Assembly (NCBI GenBank): GCA_943846615.1 | Contig: OX044354.1 | Location: 1,939,001 to 2,003,000 of the forward strand | Length of the DNA stretch: 64,000 nucleotides | Direction: 5' to 3' | DNA from: an uncultured Amylibacter sp. | GTDB taxonomy: Bacteria > Pseudomonadota > Alphaproteobacteria > Rhodobacterales > Rhodobacteraceae | Part shown: positions 17,632-25,768 of the stretch, one piece after another | How the letters are laid out: every line of letters begins with the position of its first letter | Numbering within the stretch: the first letter of the stretch is position 1 | The notes under the pieces: generated by a model | What the model was told of the DNA's origin: nothing | Database searches by the model: none | Seen by the model: the letters and a program-made list of their open reading frames with translations, nothing else | Made by a program: the position numbers and the translations under genes

Positions 17632-19809
17632 TTAAAATTTAGGCGAGCTTTTGCCGCGCCAAGCGCGTGTTCCACCTTTACCAGCAACACTGCGACCTGA
17701 CTTATTGGCGGCATCGTTTACAGCGCGGTCGACTTCGGATTGGCGGGCCAATGGATCGTCGGCGATTGTTAACTCGACAGCTTCCAATCGTTTAACTTCG
17801 TCTCTAATACGTGCGGCTTCTTCGAATTCTAGATTTTCGGCGGCTTTGATCATTTCTTTGCGAAGGTCGTCTAAGTGAGCTTGTAGGTTTGCGCCAACCA
17901 GTGGCTTTTTGTCCAAGGTCGCTGTGATACGGCTCTCGTCTGTATCACCACTGAATGCACCAGCCATGATATCTTCGACGTTTTTGCGCACAGTTTCAGG
18001 TGTGATTCCATGTTTTACGTTATATGCCATTTGACGTTCACGCCGACGATCCGTCTCGCCCATGGCACGTTCCATAGAGCCAGTGATGCGATCGGCGTAC
18101 ATAATGACACGACCCTCTGCGTTACGGGCTGCCCGACCAATTGTCTGAACTAACGATGTTTCGGAACGTAAGAAACCCTCTTTGTCAGCATCCAAGATTG
18201 CGACCAATGAACATTCTGGAATGTCCAAACCTTCGCGCAGCAAATTGATCCCGATCAACACATCAAACGCCCCTAGGCGTAGATCACGTAGAATTTCGAT
18301 GCGTTCCAATGTATCAATGTCAGAGTGCATATAGCGCACGCGAATGCCCTGTTCGTGCAGGTATTCCGTTAAATCTTCGGACATACGTTTGGTTAATGTT
18401 GTCACTAAAACGCGGCTACCTTGTTCTACGACGATACGAATTTCGGACAGCAGATCATCGACCTGCGTTTCCACGGGGCGAATTTCTATTGGTGGATCTA
18501 GCAGACCGGTTGGACGAATGATTTGTTCGGCAAAAATGCCACCTGATTGTTCCAATTCCCATGTTTGTGGCGTTGCAGAAACAAAAACAGATTGTGGGCG
18601 CATGGCGTCCCACTCTTCGAATTTAAGAGGGCGGTTGTCTGTACATGACGGCAACCGAAATCCATGTTCAGAAAGTGTGATCTTGCGGCGATAGTCGCCA
18701 CGATACATCCCGCCAATTTGGGGTACGGAAACATGGCTTTCGTCTGCGAATACAATTGCATTGTCGGGTATGTATTCAAACAGAGTGGGCGGTGGTTCAC
18801 CAGGTGCACGGCCTGTCAGGTAACGAGAGTAATTTTCGATGCCGTTACAAACACCCGTCGCCTCTAACATCTCGAGATCGAAATTCGTGCGTTGTTCCAG
18901 ACGCTGTGCTTCGACCAATTTGCCTTCGTCGTTCAATTGTTTCAGGCGGATCAATAACTCCGCTTTGATACCTTTGATCGCTTGTTGTATGGTTGGGCGG
19001 GGCGTCACATAGTGGGAATTAGCATAAACACGAACCTGTTGCAGCTTCTCAGTCTTTTCACCAGTCAAGGTGTCGAACTCTTGGATAGTTTCCAGCTCTT
19101 CGCCAAAGAAAGACAACCGCCAGCCGCGATCATCAAGGTGGGCAGGCCATATTTCCAAACTGTCACCACGTACGCGAAAACTGCCGCGCGAAAAGCCCAC
19201 ATCGTTTCGTTTGTATTGCTGGGCAACGAGATCAGCCATGATTTGGCGTTGGTCGTATTCGGCGCCCGCAATCAGATCTTGGGTCATGGCGCCATAGGTT
19301 TCAACGCTGCCGATCCCGTAAATACATGATACGGATGCGACAATAATAACGTCGTCACGCTCCAACAATGCCCGCGTAGCGGCGTGGCGCATCCGATCAA
19401 TCTGTTCGTTGATCTGGCTTTCTTTCTCGATATAGGTGTCAGACCGCGCGACGTATGCCTCTGGTTGATAATAATCATAGAAACTGACGAAATATTCGAC
19501 GGCGTTTTCAGGGAAGAAATTTTTAAATTCACCGTATAACTGAGCCGCTAATGTTTTATTCGGCGCCAGAATGATCGCGGGGCGTTGGGTTTCTTCGATG
19601 ACCTTGGCCATCGTGAATGTTTTACCCGTACCTGTCGCCCCCAATAGTACTTGGTTCTGATCGCCATCGCTCAGACCTTGGATAAGCTCTTTGATGGCTG
19701 TTGGCTGATCGCCTGCTGGTTTAAATGGGGTGTGTAAAATGAACGGTTGTCCGCCTTCAAGTTTTTTGCGTGGCGTGATTGGCTGATTTAAAATCGATGG
19801 ATCTGACAT
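17632..19809 (-). CDS. uvrB: Excinuclease ABC subunit UvrB
   Basis: UvrB is the damage-verifying helicase-like subunit of nucleotide excision repair, which receives DNA from UvrA and recruits UvrC. Present are Walker A GATGTGKT (G57-T64), the beta-hairpin region [18 protein letters not shown] that is inserted between DNA strands, the helicase motif QTIGRAARN, and a C-terminal UVR domain (about 640-680) for UvrC contact. A basic Ser/Gly/Lys tail ends the protein. The length is 725 aa. I could not find a GTTC-N7-GTTC type LexA box just upstream. Confidence 0.97.
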   Translation of the reverse strand: MSDPSILNQPITPRKKLEGGQPFILHTPFKPAGDQPTAIKELIQGLSDGDQNQVLLGATGTGKTFTMAKVIEETQRPAIILAPNKTLAAQLYGEFKNFFPENAVEYFVSFYDYYQPEAYVARSDTYIEKESQINEQIDRMRHAATRALLERDDVIIVASVSCIYGIGSVETYGAMTQDLIAGAEYDQRQIMADLVAQQYKRNDVGFSRGSFRVRGDSLEIWPAHLDDRGWRLSFFGEELETIQEFDTLTGEKTEKLQQVRVYANSHYVTPRPTIQQAIKGIKAELLIRLKQLNDEGKLVEAQRLEQRTNFDLEMLEATGVCNGIENYSRYLTGRAPGEPPPTLFEYIPDNAIVFADESHVSVPQIGGMYRGDYRRKITLSEHGFRLPSCTDNRPLKFEEWDAMRPQSVFVSATPQTWELEQSGGIFAEQIIRPTGLLDPPIEIRPVETQVDDLLSEIRIVVEQGSRVLVTTLTKRMSEDLTEYLHEQGIRVRYMHSDIDTLERIEILRDLRLGAFDVLIGINLLREGLDIPECSLVAILDADKEGFLRSETSLVQTIGRAARNAEGRVIMYADRITGSMERAMGETDRRRERQMAYNVKHGITPETVRKNVEDIMAGAFSGDTDESRITATLDKKPLVGANLQAHLDDLRKEMIKAAENLEFEEAARIRDEVKRLEAVELTIADDPLARQSEVDRAVNDAANKSGRSVAGKGGTRAWRGKSSPKF

Positions 19810-20179
19810 GTTGGTGATTCTTTTTATACGATCCGTAGACTTTGCCTTGCATGATCCAGAGGCACAAGTGGGCTAAAATTAACCTTTTGTTAATCAGGGT
19901 AAATTAATCGTTGGTGATAATAGGTAAAATTAATACCTATTTAATCTAAGGAAGTATTTAAATTGATAAATAAAAATAAAATTCAACCTTAGTTAATATT
20001 TTGTATTGCTTTTGTTAACCAAAAACTCCTAATGTGGTTCTGCAAGCAGCAATTGGTAATCAGTCAATCTCGTGACCCACCCCACCCCTCGCTCCAACGA
20101 GATTGACTGATACCTTTTCGCCCCTTGAAATCCCCCGCTTCTTTAGCAATAAGATACGTAATTACAGACGGAGAATCCT
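19810..20179. other. AT-rich intergenic region with a 15-base inverted repeat
   Basis: These 370 bases between uvrB and the complex I subunit gene hold no convincing gene. Positions about 19870-20035 are strongly AT-rich with several TTAA blocks and probably contain the promoters for both divergent genes. The notable element is a perfect 15-base inverted repeat, 20059-20073 and 20097-20111 (ATCAGTCAATCTCGT and its complement), around a 23-base pyrimidine-rich loop. It lies 69 bases before the start at 20180. It has no T run after it, so it may be an mRNA leader hairpin or a protein site. Confidence 0.5.
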
Positions 20180-20491
20180 ATGTCAGCGCGTATTTACCAA
20201 CCAGCCCGAAATGCCATGCAATCTGGGCAGGGGAAAACCAAAAATTGGGTTTTGGAATTTGCACCAAATTCTGCACGCGAAGTTGATCCGTTGATGGGTT
20301 GGACCAGCTCTGGTGACATGGACAGCCAAGTGAAAATGGTTTTCCAATCTAAAGAGGAAGCAATTGAATATGCAACGTCCAAAGGCATTGCATTTTCTGT
20401 GACAGAACCAAAGCAACGCAAACATGTGATCCGTCAAGGCGGTTATGGCGAAAACTTTGCAACAAAGCGTAAGGAAACTTGGACACATTGA
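20180..20491 (+). CDS. NADH dehydrogenase accessory subunit, NDUFS4-type (ETC complex I subunit region)
   Basis: A 103-aa protein matching the short alphaproteobacterial homologues of mitochondrial NDUFS4 (18-kDa subunit): MSARIYQPARNAMQSGQGKT, then LMGWTSSGDMDSQVKMVF, then the segment EAIEYATSKGIAFSV. It sits on the peripheral arm of complex I and stabilises the NADH module. The start is supported by GGAGAA shortly upstream. It stands alone, with the tRNA-Arg gene 41 bases after its stop. Confidence 0.92.
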   Translation: MSARIYQPARNAMQSGQGKTKNWVLEFAPNSAREVDPLMGWTSSGDMDSQVKMVFQSKEEAIEYATSKGIAFSVTEPKQRKHVIRQGGYGENFATKRKETWTH

Positions 20492-20532
20492 TCCTTGTTC
20501 ACCTGCGCGAAGCGTTTTAGAAACGCTACAGC

Positions 20533-20609
<77 letters not shown>

Positions 20610-20623
20610 TTTTTCGAACATTT

Positions 20624-21112
20624 TTATTTGAATAGGTTTCGGAACCTTCGTTTGCACGGCTTTGATGCAACCATTACCCATGTACGACCAGACACGGCGA
20701 TACCCATCCTTGTGATTGCGGGATAGAAAATATTGACCCGATGACCTTCAGAGGCCAACCAATCGTTCACGACCTCTTCGGCGTCTTTTTGGCCCCACGC
20801 AAGGTTTTCAACAGTGACACAGGAATTCACACCAACCTTTGCCAGCCGTTCACGCGGGCCAGATCCGTCCAAGCTGTAATGAGATTTGAACCGAGATTTT
20901 AGGCCGTAACCACGGCGTTCCAATTCATTAGCATGCGCCAATGCCGCTTTGTTTAAGTTTGCAGATTTGGACAGGCGCCCCAAGTTTTGGGACGCCCTTG
21001 CCTTGTTTATTAATTTCATCGCTTCGGATGATGGATTTGCGGATAGTGGGGTCACAAAAGTAGCGCAAATTAAGATTGCGGAAATCGTGATGTAGCGCAG
21101 TGACCCTATCAT
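20624..21112 (-). CDS. Secreted CAP-domain (SCP/PR1-like) protein
   Basis: A 162-aa exported protein. The signal peptide [25 protein letters not shown] is followed by a CAP domain: KLINKARASQNLGRL, then AALAHANELERRGY, SHYSLDGSGPRERLAKVG, TVENLAWGQKDAEEVVNDWLAS and EGHRVNIFYP with the late GIAV. The histidine and glutamate positions typical of CAP cavities are at least partly present (SHYS, VENLAW, EGHR). Its role is unknown in bacteria generally. Its ATG overlaps the trxB stop by one base, so it is the second gene of a trxB operon. It ends close to the tRNA-Arg gene on the other strand. Confidence 0.88.
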   Translation of the reverse strand: MIGSLRYITISAILICATFVTPLSANPSSEAMKLINKARASQNLGRLSKSANLNKAALAHANELERRGYGLKSRFKSHYSLDGSGPRERLAKVGVNSCVTVENLAWGQKDAEEVVNDWLASEGHRVNIFYPAITRMGIAVSGRTWVMVASKPCKRRFRNLFK

Positions 21113-22053
21113 TATTCTTCACCGGCTAAGAAACGTTCAGCCTCTAACGCGGCCATACAACCCATTCCCGCTGACGTTACCGCTTGACGGTACAGGTGAT
21201 CTGTCAGGTCCCCAGCGGCAAAAACGCCAGGAATGCTGGTCGCCGTGCTGTCTGGTTTAGTAACCACATAGCCACCCATGTGCGTTTCTAACTGATCTAT
21301 GACCAACTCGCTGGCTGGGGCGTGGCCGATTGCAACGAATACACCCTTGCATGCCAATTCAGTAATTTCGCCGGTCTTGACGTTCTTCACTTTGATACCT
21401 TCTACGCCCAATGGCATATCTGTACCGGTTACTTCGACCAATTCGTGGAACCATAGTGGTTCGATTTTTTCGTTTTTCATCAAACGATCTTCGAGGATTT
21501 TTTCACAACGCAATTCATCGCGACGGTGGATCAAGGTAACCTTTGATGCGAATTTGGTTAGGAATAATGCCTCTTCAACGGCTGTGTTGCCGCCGCCAAT
21601 AACCACAATCTCTTGGCCGCGATAGAAAAATCCATCACATGTCGCACAGGCTGAAACTCCAAAACCTTTGAATTTCTCTTCGGTTTCCAAACCCAACCAT
21701 TTCGCGCGGGCTCCTGTTGCCAATACAACTGCGTCACATGTGTATGTTGTTCCGCTGTCGCCTTTGGCGGTGAAGGGACGTCTTGACAGGTCCAGATCGC
21801 TGATGATGTCGCCGATGATTTCTGTTCCCATGGCTTTGGCGTGCGCCTCCATGCGAACCATTAAATCGGGGCCTTGAACCTCTGTGTCGCCGGGCCAGTT
21901 TTCCACTTCTGTTGTTGTGGTCAATTGTCCACCTGGTTCGATACCCTGCACCAGCAAAGGATCCAACATGGCGCGCGACGCATATACGCCAGCGGTGTAT
22001 CCCGCAGGGCCGGAACCGATAATCAAAAGTTTTGTGTGTCTGTTGTCAGCCAT
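21112..22053 (-). CDS. trxB: Thioredoxin-disulfide reductase TrxB
   Basis: A 313-aa flavoenzyme that reduces thioredoxin with NADPH in the cytoplasm. The FAD-binding [16 protein letters not shown] (residues 13-28), the redox pair C136-A-T-C139 in [13 protein letters not shown], the NADPH site [16 protein letters not shown] and the C-terminal [19 protein letters not shown] are all visible. It is divergent from an Lrp/AsnC regulator gene at 22216, an arrangement that may allow joint control. Confidence 0.97.
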   Translation of the reverse strand: MADNRHTKLLIIGSGPAGYTAGVYASRAMLDPLLVQGIEPGGQLTTTTEVENWPGDTEVQGPDLMVRMEAHAKAMGTEIIGDIISDLDLSRRPFTAKGDSGTTYTCDAVVLATGARAKWLGLETEEKFKGFGVSACATCDGFFYRGQEIVVIGGGNTAVEEALFLTKFASKVTLIHRRDELRCEKILEDRLMKNEKIEPLWFHELVEVTGTDMPLGVEGIKVKNVKTGEITELACKGVFVAIGHAPASELVIDQLETHMGGYVVTKPDSTATSIPGVFAAGDLTDHLYRQAVTSAGMGCMAALEAERFLAGEE

Positions 22054-22215
22054 CTGTGGGAATCCTTCGTTTCGTTTTCGGATTTATACTGCCGTATGGC
22101 GAAAAATAGAACCAGCATAATAATGGGCATATAACCTAATTTTATTTCACAATTTTGTAATTTAATTGCGCTGAGCATTGTCGTCATATAGTTTGCGCTC
22201 AAACAGGATGCACAG

Positions 22216-22686
22216 ATGCACAAACTTGATGAAATTGATTTGAAGATTCTACAACTGCTCCAAGACGACGGGCGGATGACGAATGTGGAAATTTCATCAC
22301 GCGTTGGAATTTCGGCTCCACCTTGCCTACGCCGCATTCGAGCACTGGAAGAGAATGGTTTGATCCAAGGTTATCATGCGGAAGTAAACGGCAAAGCGTT
22401 GGGCTTCGAGGTTGAAGTTTTCGCAATGGTGGGTCTGCATTCACAAGCGGAAGCTGACCTTCAGGCATTTGAGGCGCAATGCATGGAATGGGGCTATGTG
22501 CGTGAATGTCATATGCTGAACGGAGAAATAGATTTCGTGTTGAAATGCGTAGCACCTGACCTTTCCAGTTTTCAAACGTTTCTGACTGAGAACCTGACCA
22601 GCGCACCCAACGTTGCTAGTGTTAAAACATCTTTGGTTATTCGCTGTGCGAAAGATGTACCTGGGGTGCCGATCCCTACGGTGTAA
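22216..22686 (+). CDS. Lrp/AsnC-family transcriptional regulator
   Basis: A 156-aa regulator with the AsnC-type HTH at the N-terminus (LDEIDLKILQLLQDDGRMTN, recognition part VGISAPPCLRRIRALEENGL) and a C-terminal RAM effector domain (about residues 65-150, with GLHSQAEADLQAFEA and VRECHMLNGEIDFVLKCVAPD). Such proteins respond to amino acids. The gap to divergent trxB is 162 bases and should hold both promoters. The gene's end overlaps the convergent pgeF by 11 bases. Confidence 0.92.
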   Translation: MHKLDEIDLKILQLLQDDGRMTNVEISSRVGISAPPCLRRIRALEENGLIQGYHAEVNGKALGFEVEVFAMVGLHSQAEADLQAFEAQCMEWGYVRECHMLNGEIDFVLKCVAPDLSSFQTFLTENLTSAPNVASVKTSLVIRCAKDVPGVPIPTV

Positions 22687-23434
22687 TCACGGATATTTGG
22701 CGACCATAATCGGGTTCTTTCATGTGCGTGCTACGGCGATAGGAAAAAAACCTGACGGTGTCCGCATATGTACAATGACCTGTCCAACTGGCATTTGCGA
22801 TATTGGCGCCCTGCAACGTATGCAGACAAAATGCCGGTAGATCGAACTGGTATTTTCCCTCGGATCCATTGACGAAGAACTGCTTGTGGTTTGGATCGTC
22901 GTTCAAAAATCGCTCTAAAAACTCGGCACCGACTTCATAATTTTTCTGGCTAATACATGGTCCAACTACGGCGTGTATTTCACGACGGTTTGCGCCAATT
23001 TCCACCATTTTATCGATAGTTGCAGGGCCAATACCCTTCAATGCACCTTGCCAGCCTGCGTGTGCGGCACCGACGCAATTTGTGGTTGGGTCACGAAATA
23101 AAAGAGGGGCGCAGTCTGCCGTAAGAACGCCAATACCCAAACCTTTGGTCATGGTCACAACCGCATCCGCCTTTGGTGTTGGTTCGCCGATGGGGCCGAC
23201 TGCGTGCACCACTGTTGCCGAATGAACCTGATAAACTGTCGCCAATTCACGTTCCGACAAACCCAGAGACGATGAAACCAAATCGCGATTTTTCGCGACG
23301 GCGACGCTTTCATCATCAGAGCCAAAACCACAATTCAAACCCGCATAAATTCCGACACTTACGCCGCCGTCACGCGTGTAAAACCCATGTTTGTCGGTCA
23401 ACAAGGCATCAGATTGGATCGGTCGAGTCGTCAT
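22676..23434 (-). CDS. pgeF: Peptidoglycan editing factor PgeF (YfiH, laccase domain)
   Basis: A 252-aa member of the YfiH/DUF152 family. The metal-site residues appear in the expected places: VLTADCAPLLF, AAHAGWQGALKGI and VVGPCISQKNYEVGAEF. E. coli PgeF cleaves wrongly incorporated L-Ser from UDP-MurNAc precursors; other members act on purine nucleosides. It is the last gene of the lgt-midA-pgeF run; its start overlaps the midA stop by 4 bases (ATGA). Confidence 0.93.
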   Translation of the reverse strand: MTTRPIQSDALLTDKHGFYTRDGGVSVGIYAGLNCGFGSDDESVAVAKNRDLVSSSLGLSERELATVYQVHSATVVHAVGPIGEPTPKADAVVTMTKGLGIGVLTADCAPLLFRDPTTNCVGAAHAGWQGALKGIGPATIDKMVEIGANRREIHAVVGPCISQKNYEVGAEFLERFLNDDPNHKQFFVNGSEGKYQFDLPAFCLHTLQGANIANASWTGHCTYADTVRFFSYRRSTHMKEPDYGRQISVITP

Positions 23435-24495
23435 TGTGTAAATCCTGCTGGCAATGGTGTTCCATGAGGCGCGATTGCGATCGCTTTGAAGAGTGTTCCC
23501 ATTTGTGATGGATGGGTTAATCTGTTGTGCGCGGTTATATGGTTTTCTAATGCATCACCACTCATACTGGCGGCCAGTGACTGCGCGCGCTGTGTGATGC
23601 CAAGGCGTTCCAATAAAATACCCTGTGTTGTCATCGAACTAACTTGAGCGAACGGTTCTGCGGATGTTGACAGGTCACGGAAACTAACATGTGCGGTTAA
23701 ATCGGCCTGTCCACAATTGGACAATACATCAACATGTGCATGATCCTTCACCGCTTGCAGGCTGTCACCAACACAAATCCAATCTCCGTAATCAATTATG
23801 ATTGCTGCGCCGCCAAATTCACCAATATGTCGTGCAATTGCTTCGGCGTGTGCGGCACTGGCACTGGATGTTTCAAACATGTCGCCCACAGCCATATCCT
23901 TGGCTTTCTCAAACGCATCAGGATCAAGCGCTTTGCCTAATCCGAAATGAAGCGTACCGTTTTCGGCCCCAATCATTTGTTCTTGCCAACCATCGACTGT
24001 GCGTCGAAATTGTTTGATTGGCATACAGTCAAAAAACTCATTCGCGATCAAAAATAGGGGCTGCTCCGGTAATGTAGACAGGGTATCGAGCCAGCAAACA
24101 TCATAGTTTTTAAGCGCCGTTTTCTGACGTTTTCGCATTGCAGGGCTTGCTTCGATCAAGGTTAATTTCATGCTCTGATGGAATCCCGATACGCCTTTAG
24201 TAGCGCGTAAAATGTCGACCATCAAAGTTCCATTACCTGGGCCAACCTCAGCCAATGTAAACGGGGCCGGTTGCCCCTGATCCAACCAAGCTTGCGCCAG
24301 CGACAGGCCCAATAACTCGCCAAACATTTGACTGATTTCTGGCGCGGTGGTAAAATCGCCCTTGGCACCAAGAGCATCGCGATTGATGTAATACCCATGT
24401 TCGGGATGCAGCAAACACAGCGTCATATATTCCGACACGGGCATCAGGCCAAAGCGCTCTATCTGGCTTAGAATGATTTTCGTAAGTGGCGTCAT
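23431..24495 (-). CDS. SAM-dependent methyltransferase, MidA/NDUFAF7 family
   Basis: A 354-aa class I methyltransferase of the group whose mitochondrial member dimethylates an arginine of complex I subunit NDUFS2. Visible are the typical opening MPVSEYMTLCLLHPEHGYYI, the motif GDFTTAPEISQMFGELLG, SAM motif I LAEVGPGNGTLMVDILR, and NEFFDCMPIKQF. I start it at 24495 (MTPLTKIIL), where ATGA overlaps the lgt stop. A longer frame from 24561 would run into lgt and adds unrelated residues. Together with the NDUFS4-type gene at 20180 it points to mitochondria-like complex I assembly. Confidence 0.92.
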   Translation of the reverse strand: MTPLTKIILSQIERFGLMPVSEYMTLCLLHPEHGYYINRDALGAKGDFTTAPEISQMFGELLGLSLAQAWLDQGQPAPFTLAEVGPGNGTLMVDILRATKGVSGFHQSMKLTLIEASPAMRKRQKTALKNYDVCWLDTLSTLPEQPLFLIANEFFDCMPIKQFRRTVDGWQEQMIGAENGTLHFGLGKALDPDAFEKAKDMAVGDMFETSSASAAHAEAIARHIGEFGGAAIIIDYGDWICVGDSLQAVKDHAHVDVLSNCGQADLTAHVSFRDLSTSAEPFAQVSSMTTQGILLERLGITQRAQSLAASMSGDALENHITAHNRLTHPSQMGTLFKAIAIAPHGTPLPAGFTQ

Positions 24496-25382
24496 TTTGC
24501 GCGCTTTCGAGCGATTGCGATAATCGTAATACCAATTGCAATCATCGGCAGTGACAAACATTGTCCCATGGTCAATCCGAACTCACCAAATCGCAGTATA
24601 TGCCCCATTGGGTTCTCTACCGTGATAAATTGTGAATCCGCTTGCCGAAAACCTTCGACGATTGTGCGTGCGATTCCGTATCCAACAAAGAAAACACCGA
24701 TGATTTGTCCAGGAATATGAAACCATTTGCGCGCGAAAATAAGGAACAGCATAACCGCGAAAAGGATTGGTCCTTCTAACAACGCTTCGTACAATTGCGA
24801 AGGGTGACGCGCACAAGTTTCACCGATCGCTTGCCCGCAATTTTGTGCTGCTTGTGTCGGAAATGAAACAGCCCAAGGAACATCCGTCGGACGCCCCCAA
24901 AGCTCGGCATTGATGAAATTTGCGACCCGTCCAAAAAACAATCCAAAGCAGCTGGCCGATGCGATCAAATCACCAGCTGACCAAGTATCAATTTTATGTC
25001 TGCGACAATATAAAATTCCTGCCAAAATCACGCCAATGAAGCCACCGTGGAATGACATGCCGCCTTCCCAAACTTTGAAAATTTGGATGGGATTGTCAAT
25101 GAAAGCATCAAAGTTATAAAATAATGCATAGCCCATGCGCCCGCCCAAAATGGTGCCGACAATCATCCATGTCATGATGTCTTCGACTTGGCCTTTCGAC
25201 ATCGGCGCTACGCCACCCGCCCACAATTGCGAGCGGTTGATTTCAAATCTGGCCCAACCCCACGCACATAAAAAGCCCGCGATATACGCAATCGCATACC
25301 AATGGATCGCAAAATTGCGGCCAAACAATTCAAACGACACCAAAACAGGGTCTATATTTGGGAATGGGATAAGTGCCAGCAT
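24492..25382 (-). CDS. lgt: Prolipoprotein diacylglyceryl transferase Lgt
   Basis: Lgt transfers diacylglycerol from phosphatidylglycerol to the lipobox cysteine of prolipoproteins at the inner membrane. The protein has 296 aa and about seven membrane segments. It carries the conserved GGRMGYALFYN, GMSFHGGFIGV (with the essential histidine), the Lgt signature GRVANFINAELWGRPTD, and HPSQLYEALLEG. It is the first gene of the lgt-midA-pgeF operon and is divergent from ubiK. Confidence 0.96.
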   Translation of the reverse strand: MLALIPFPNIDPVLVSFELFGRNFAIHWYAIAYIAGFLCAWGWARFEINRSQLWAGGVAPMSKGQVEDIMTWMIVGTILGGRMGYALFYNFDAFIDNPIQIFKVWEGGMSFHGGFIGVILAGILYCRRHKIDTWSAGDLIASASCFGLFFGRVANFINAELWGRPTDVPWAVSFPTQAAQNCGQAIGETCARHPSQLYEALLEGPILFAVMLFLIFARKWFHIPGQIIGVFFVGYGIARTIVEGFRQADSQFITVENPMGHILRFGEFGLTMGQCLSLPMIAIGITIIAIARKRAK

Positions 25383-25501
25383 TTCAATGTTCCATTTTCG
25401 GCAAGTTTTGGGGTTTCAGGTGCACAAGTGTCAAGCGGGCATTGGCAAAGGGGATGAAAAGTACCATATAAGGTATGTAAACCAGTGCTCGGAGCCAGAC
25501 A

Positions 25502-25768
25502 ATGCAAACCAACAATCGTTTTTTTGATGACATGTCCAAAGTTATGACAAACGCAATGGGTGTGGCCCAAGGTGCCAAAGACGAAGCGGAAACAGCCATG
25601 AAAAGCTGGATTGATCGTTGGATGGCAGACCGCGAATTCGTCACCCGCGAAGAGTTCGATGCCGTCAAAGCAATGGCCCAAAAAGCCCGCGAAGAAAATG
25701 CCGCGCTAAGCGCACGTATTGCAGCGCTGGAGCCAAAACCAAAAACTAAGAAAAAATCAGCGTCTTAA
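25502..25768 (+). CDS. ubiK: Ubiquinone biosynthesis accessory factor UbiK (BMFP protein)
   Basis: An 88-aa protein of the BMFP family: an amphipathic N-terminal part (NNRFFDDMSKVMTNAMGVAQ), then MADREFVTREEFDAVKAMAQKA and a C-terminal coiled coil (KAREENAALSARIAALE) with a basic tail. UbiK binds UbiJ and helps the cytosolic ubiquinone synthesis complex work under oxygen. It overlaps the end of the convergent gene at 25757 by 12 bases. Confidence 0.9.
   Translation: MQTNNRFFDDMSKVMTNAMGVAQGAKDEAETAMKSWIDRWMADREFVTREEFDAVKAMAQKAREENAALSARIAALEPKPKTKKKSAS

Noticed and set aside
19810..19870. LexA box before uvrB
   Set aside because: I looked for GTTC-N7-GTTC and its complement and did not find it.
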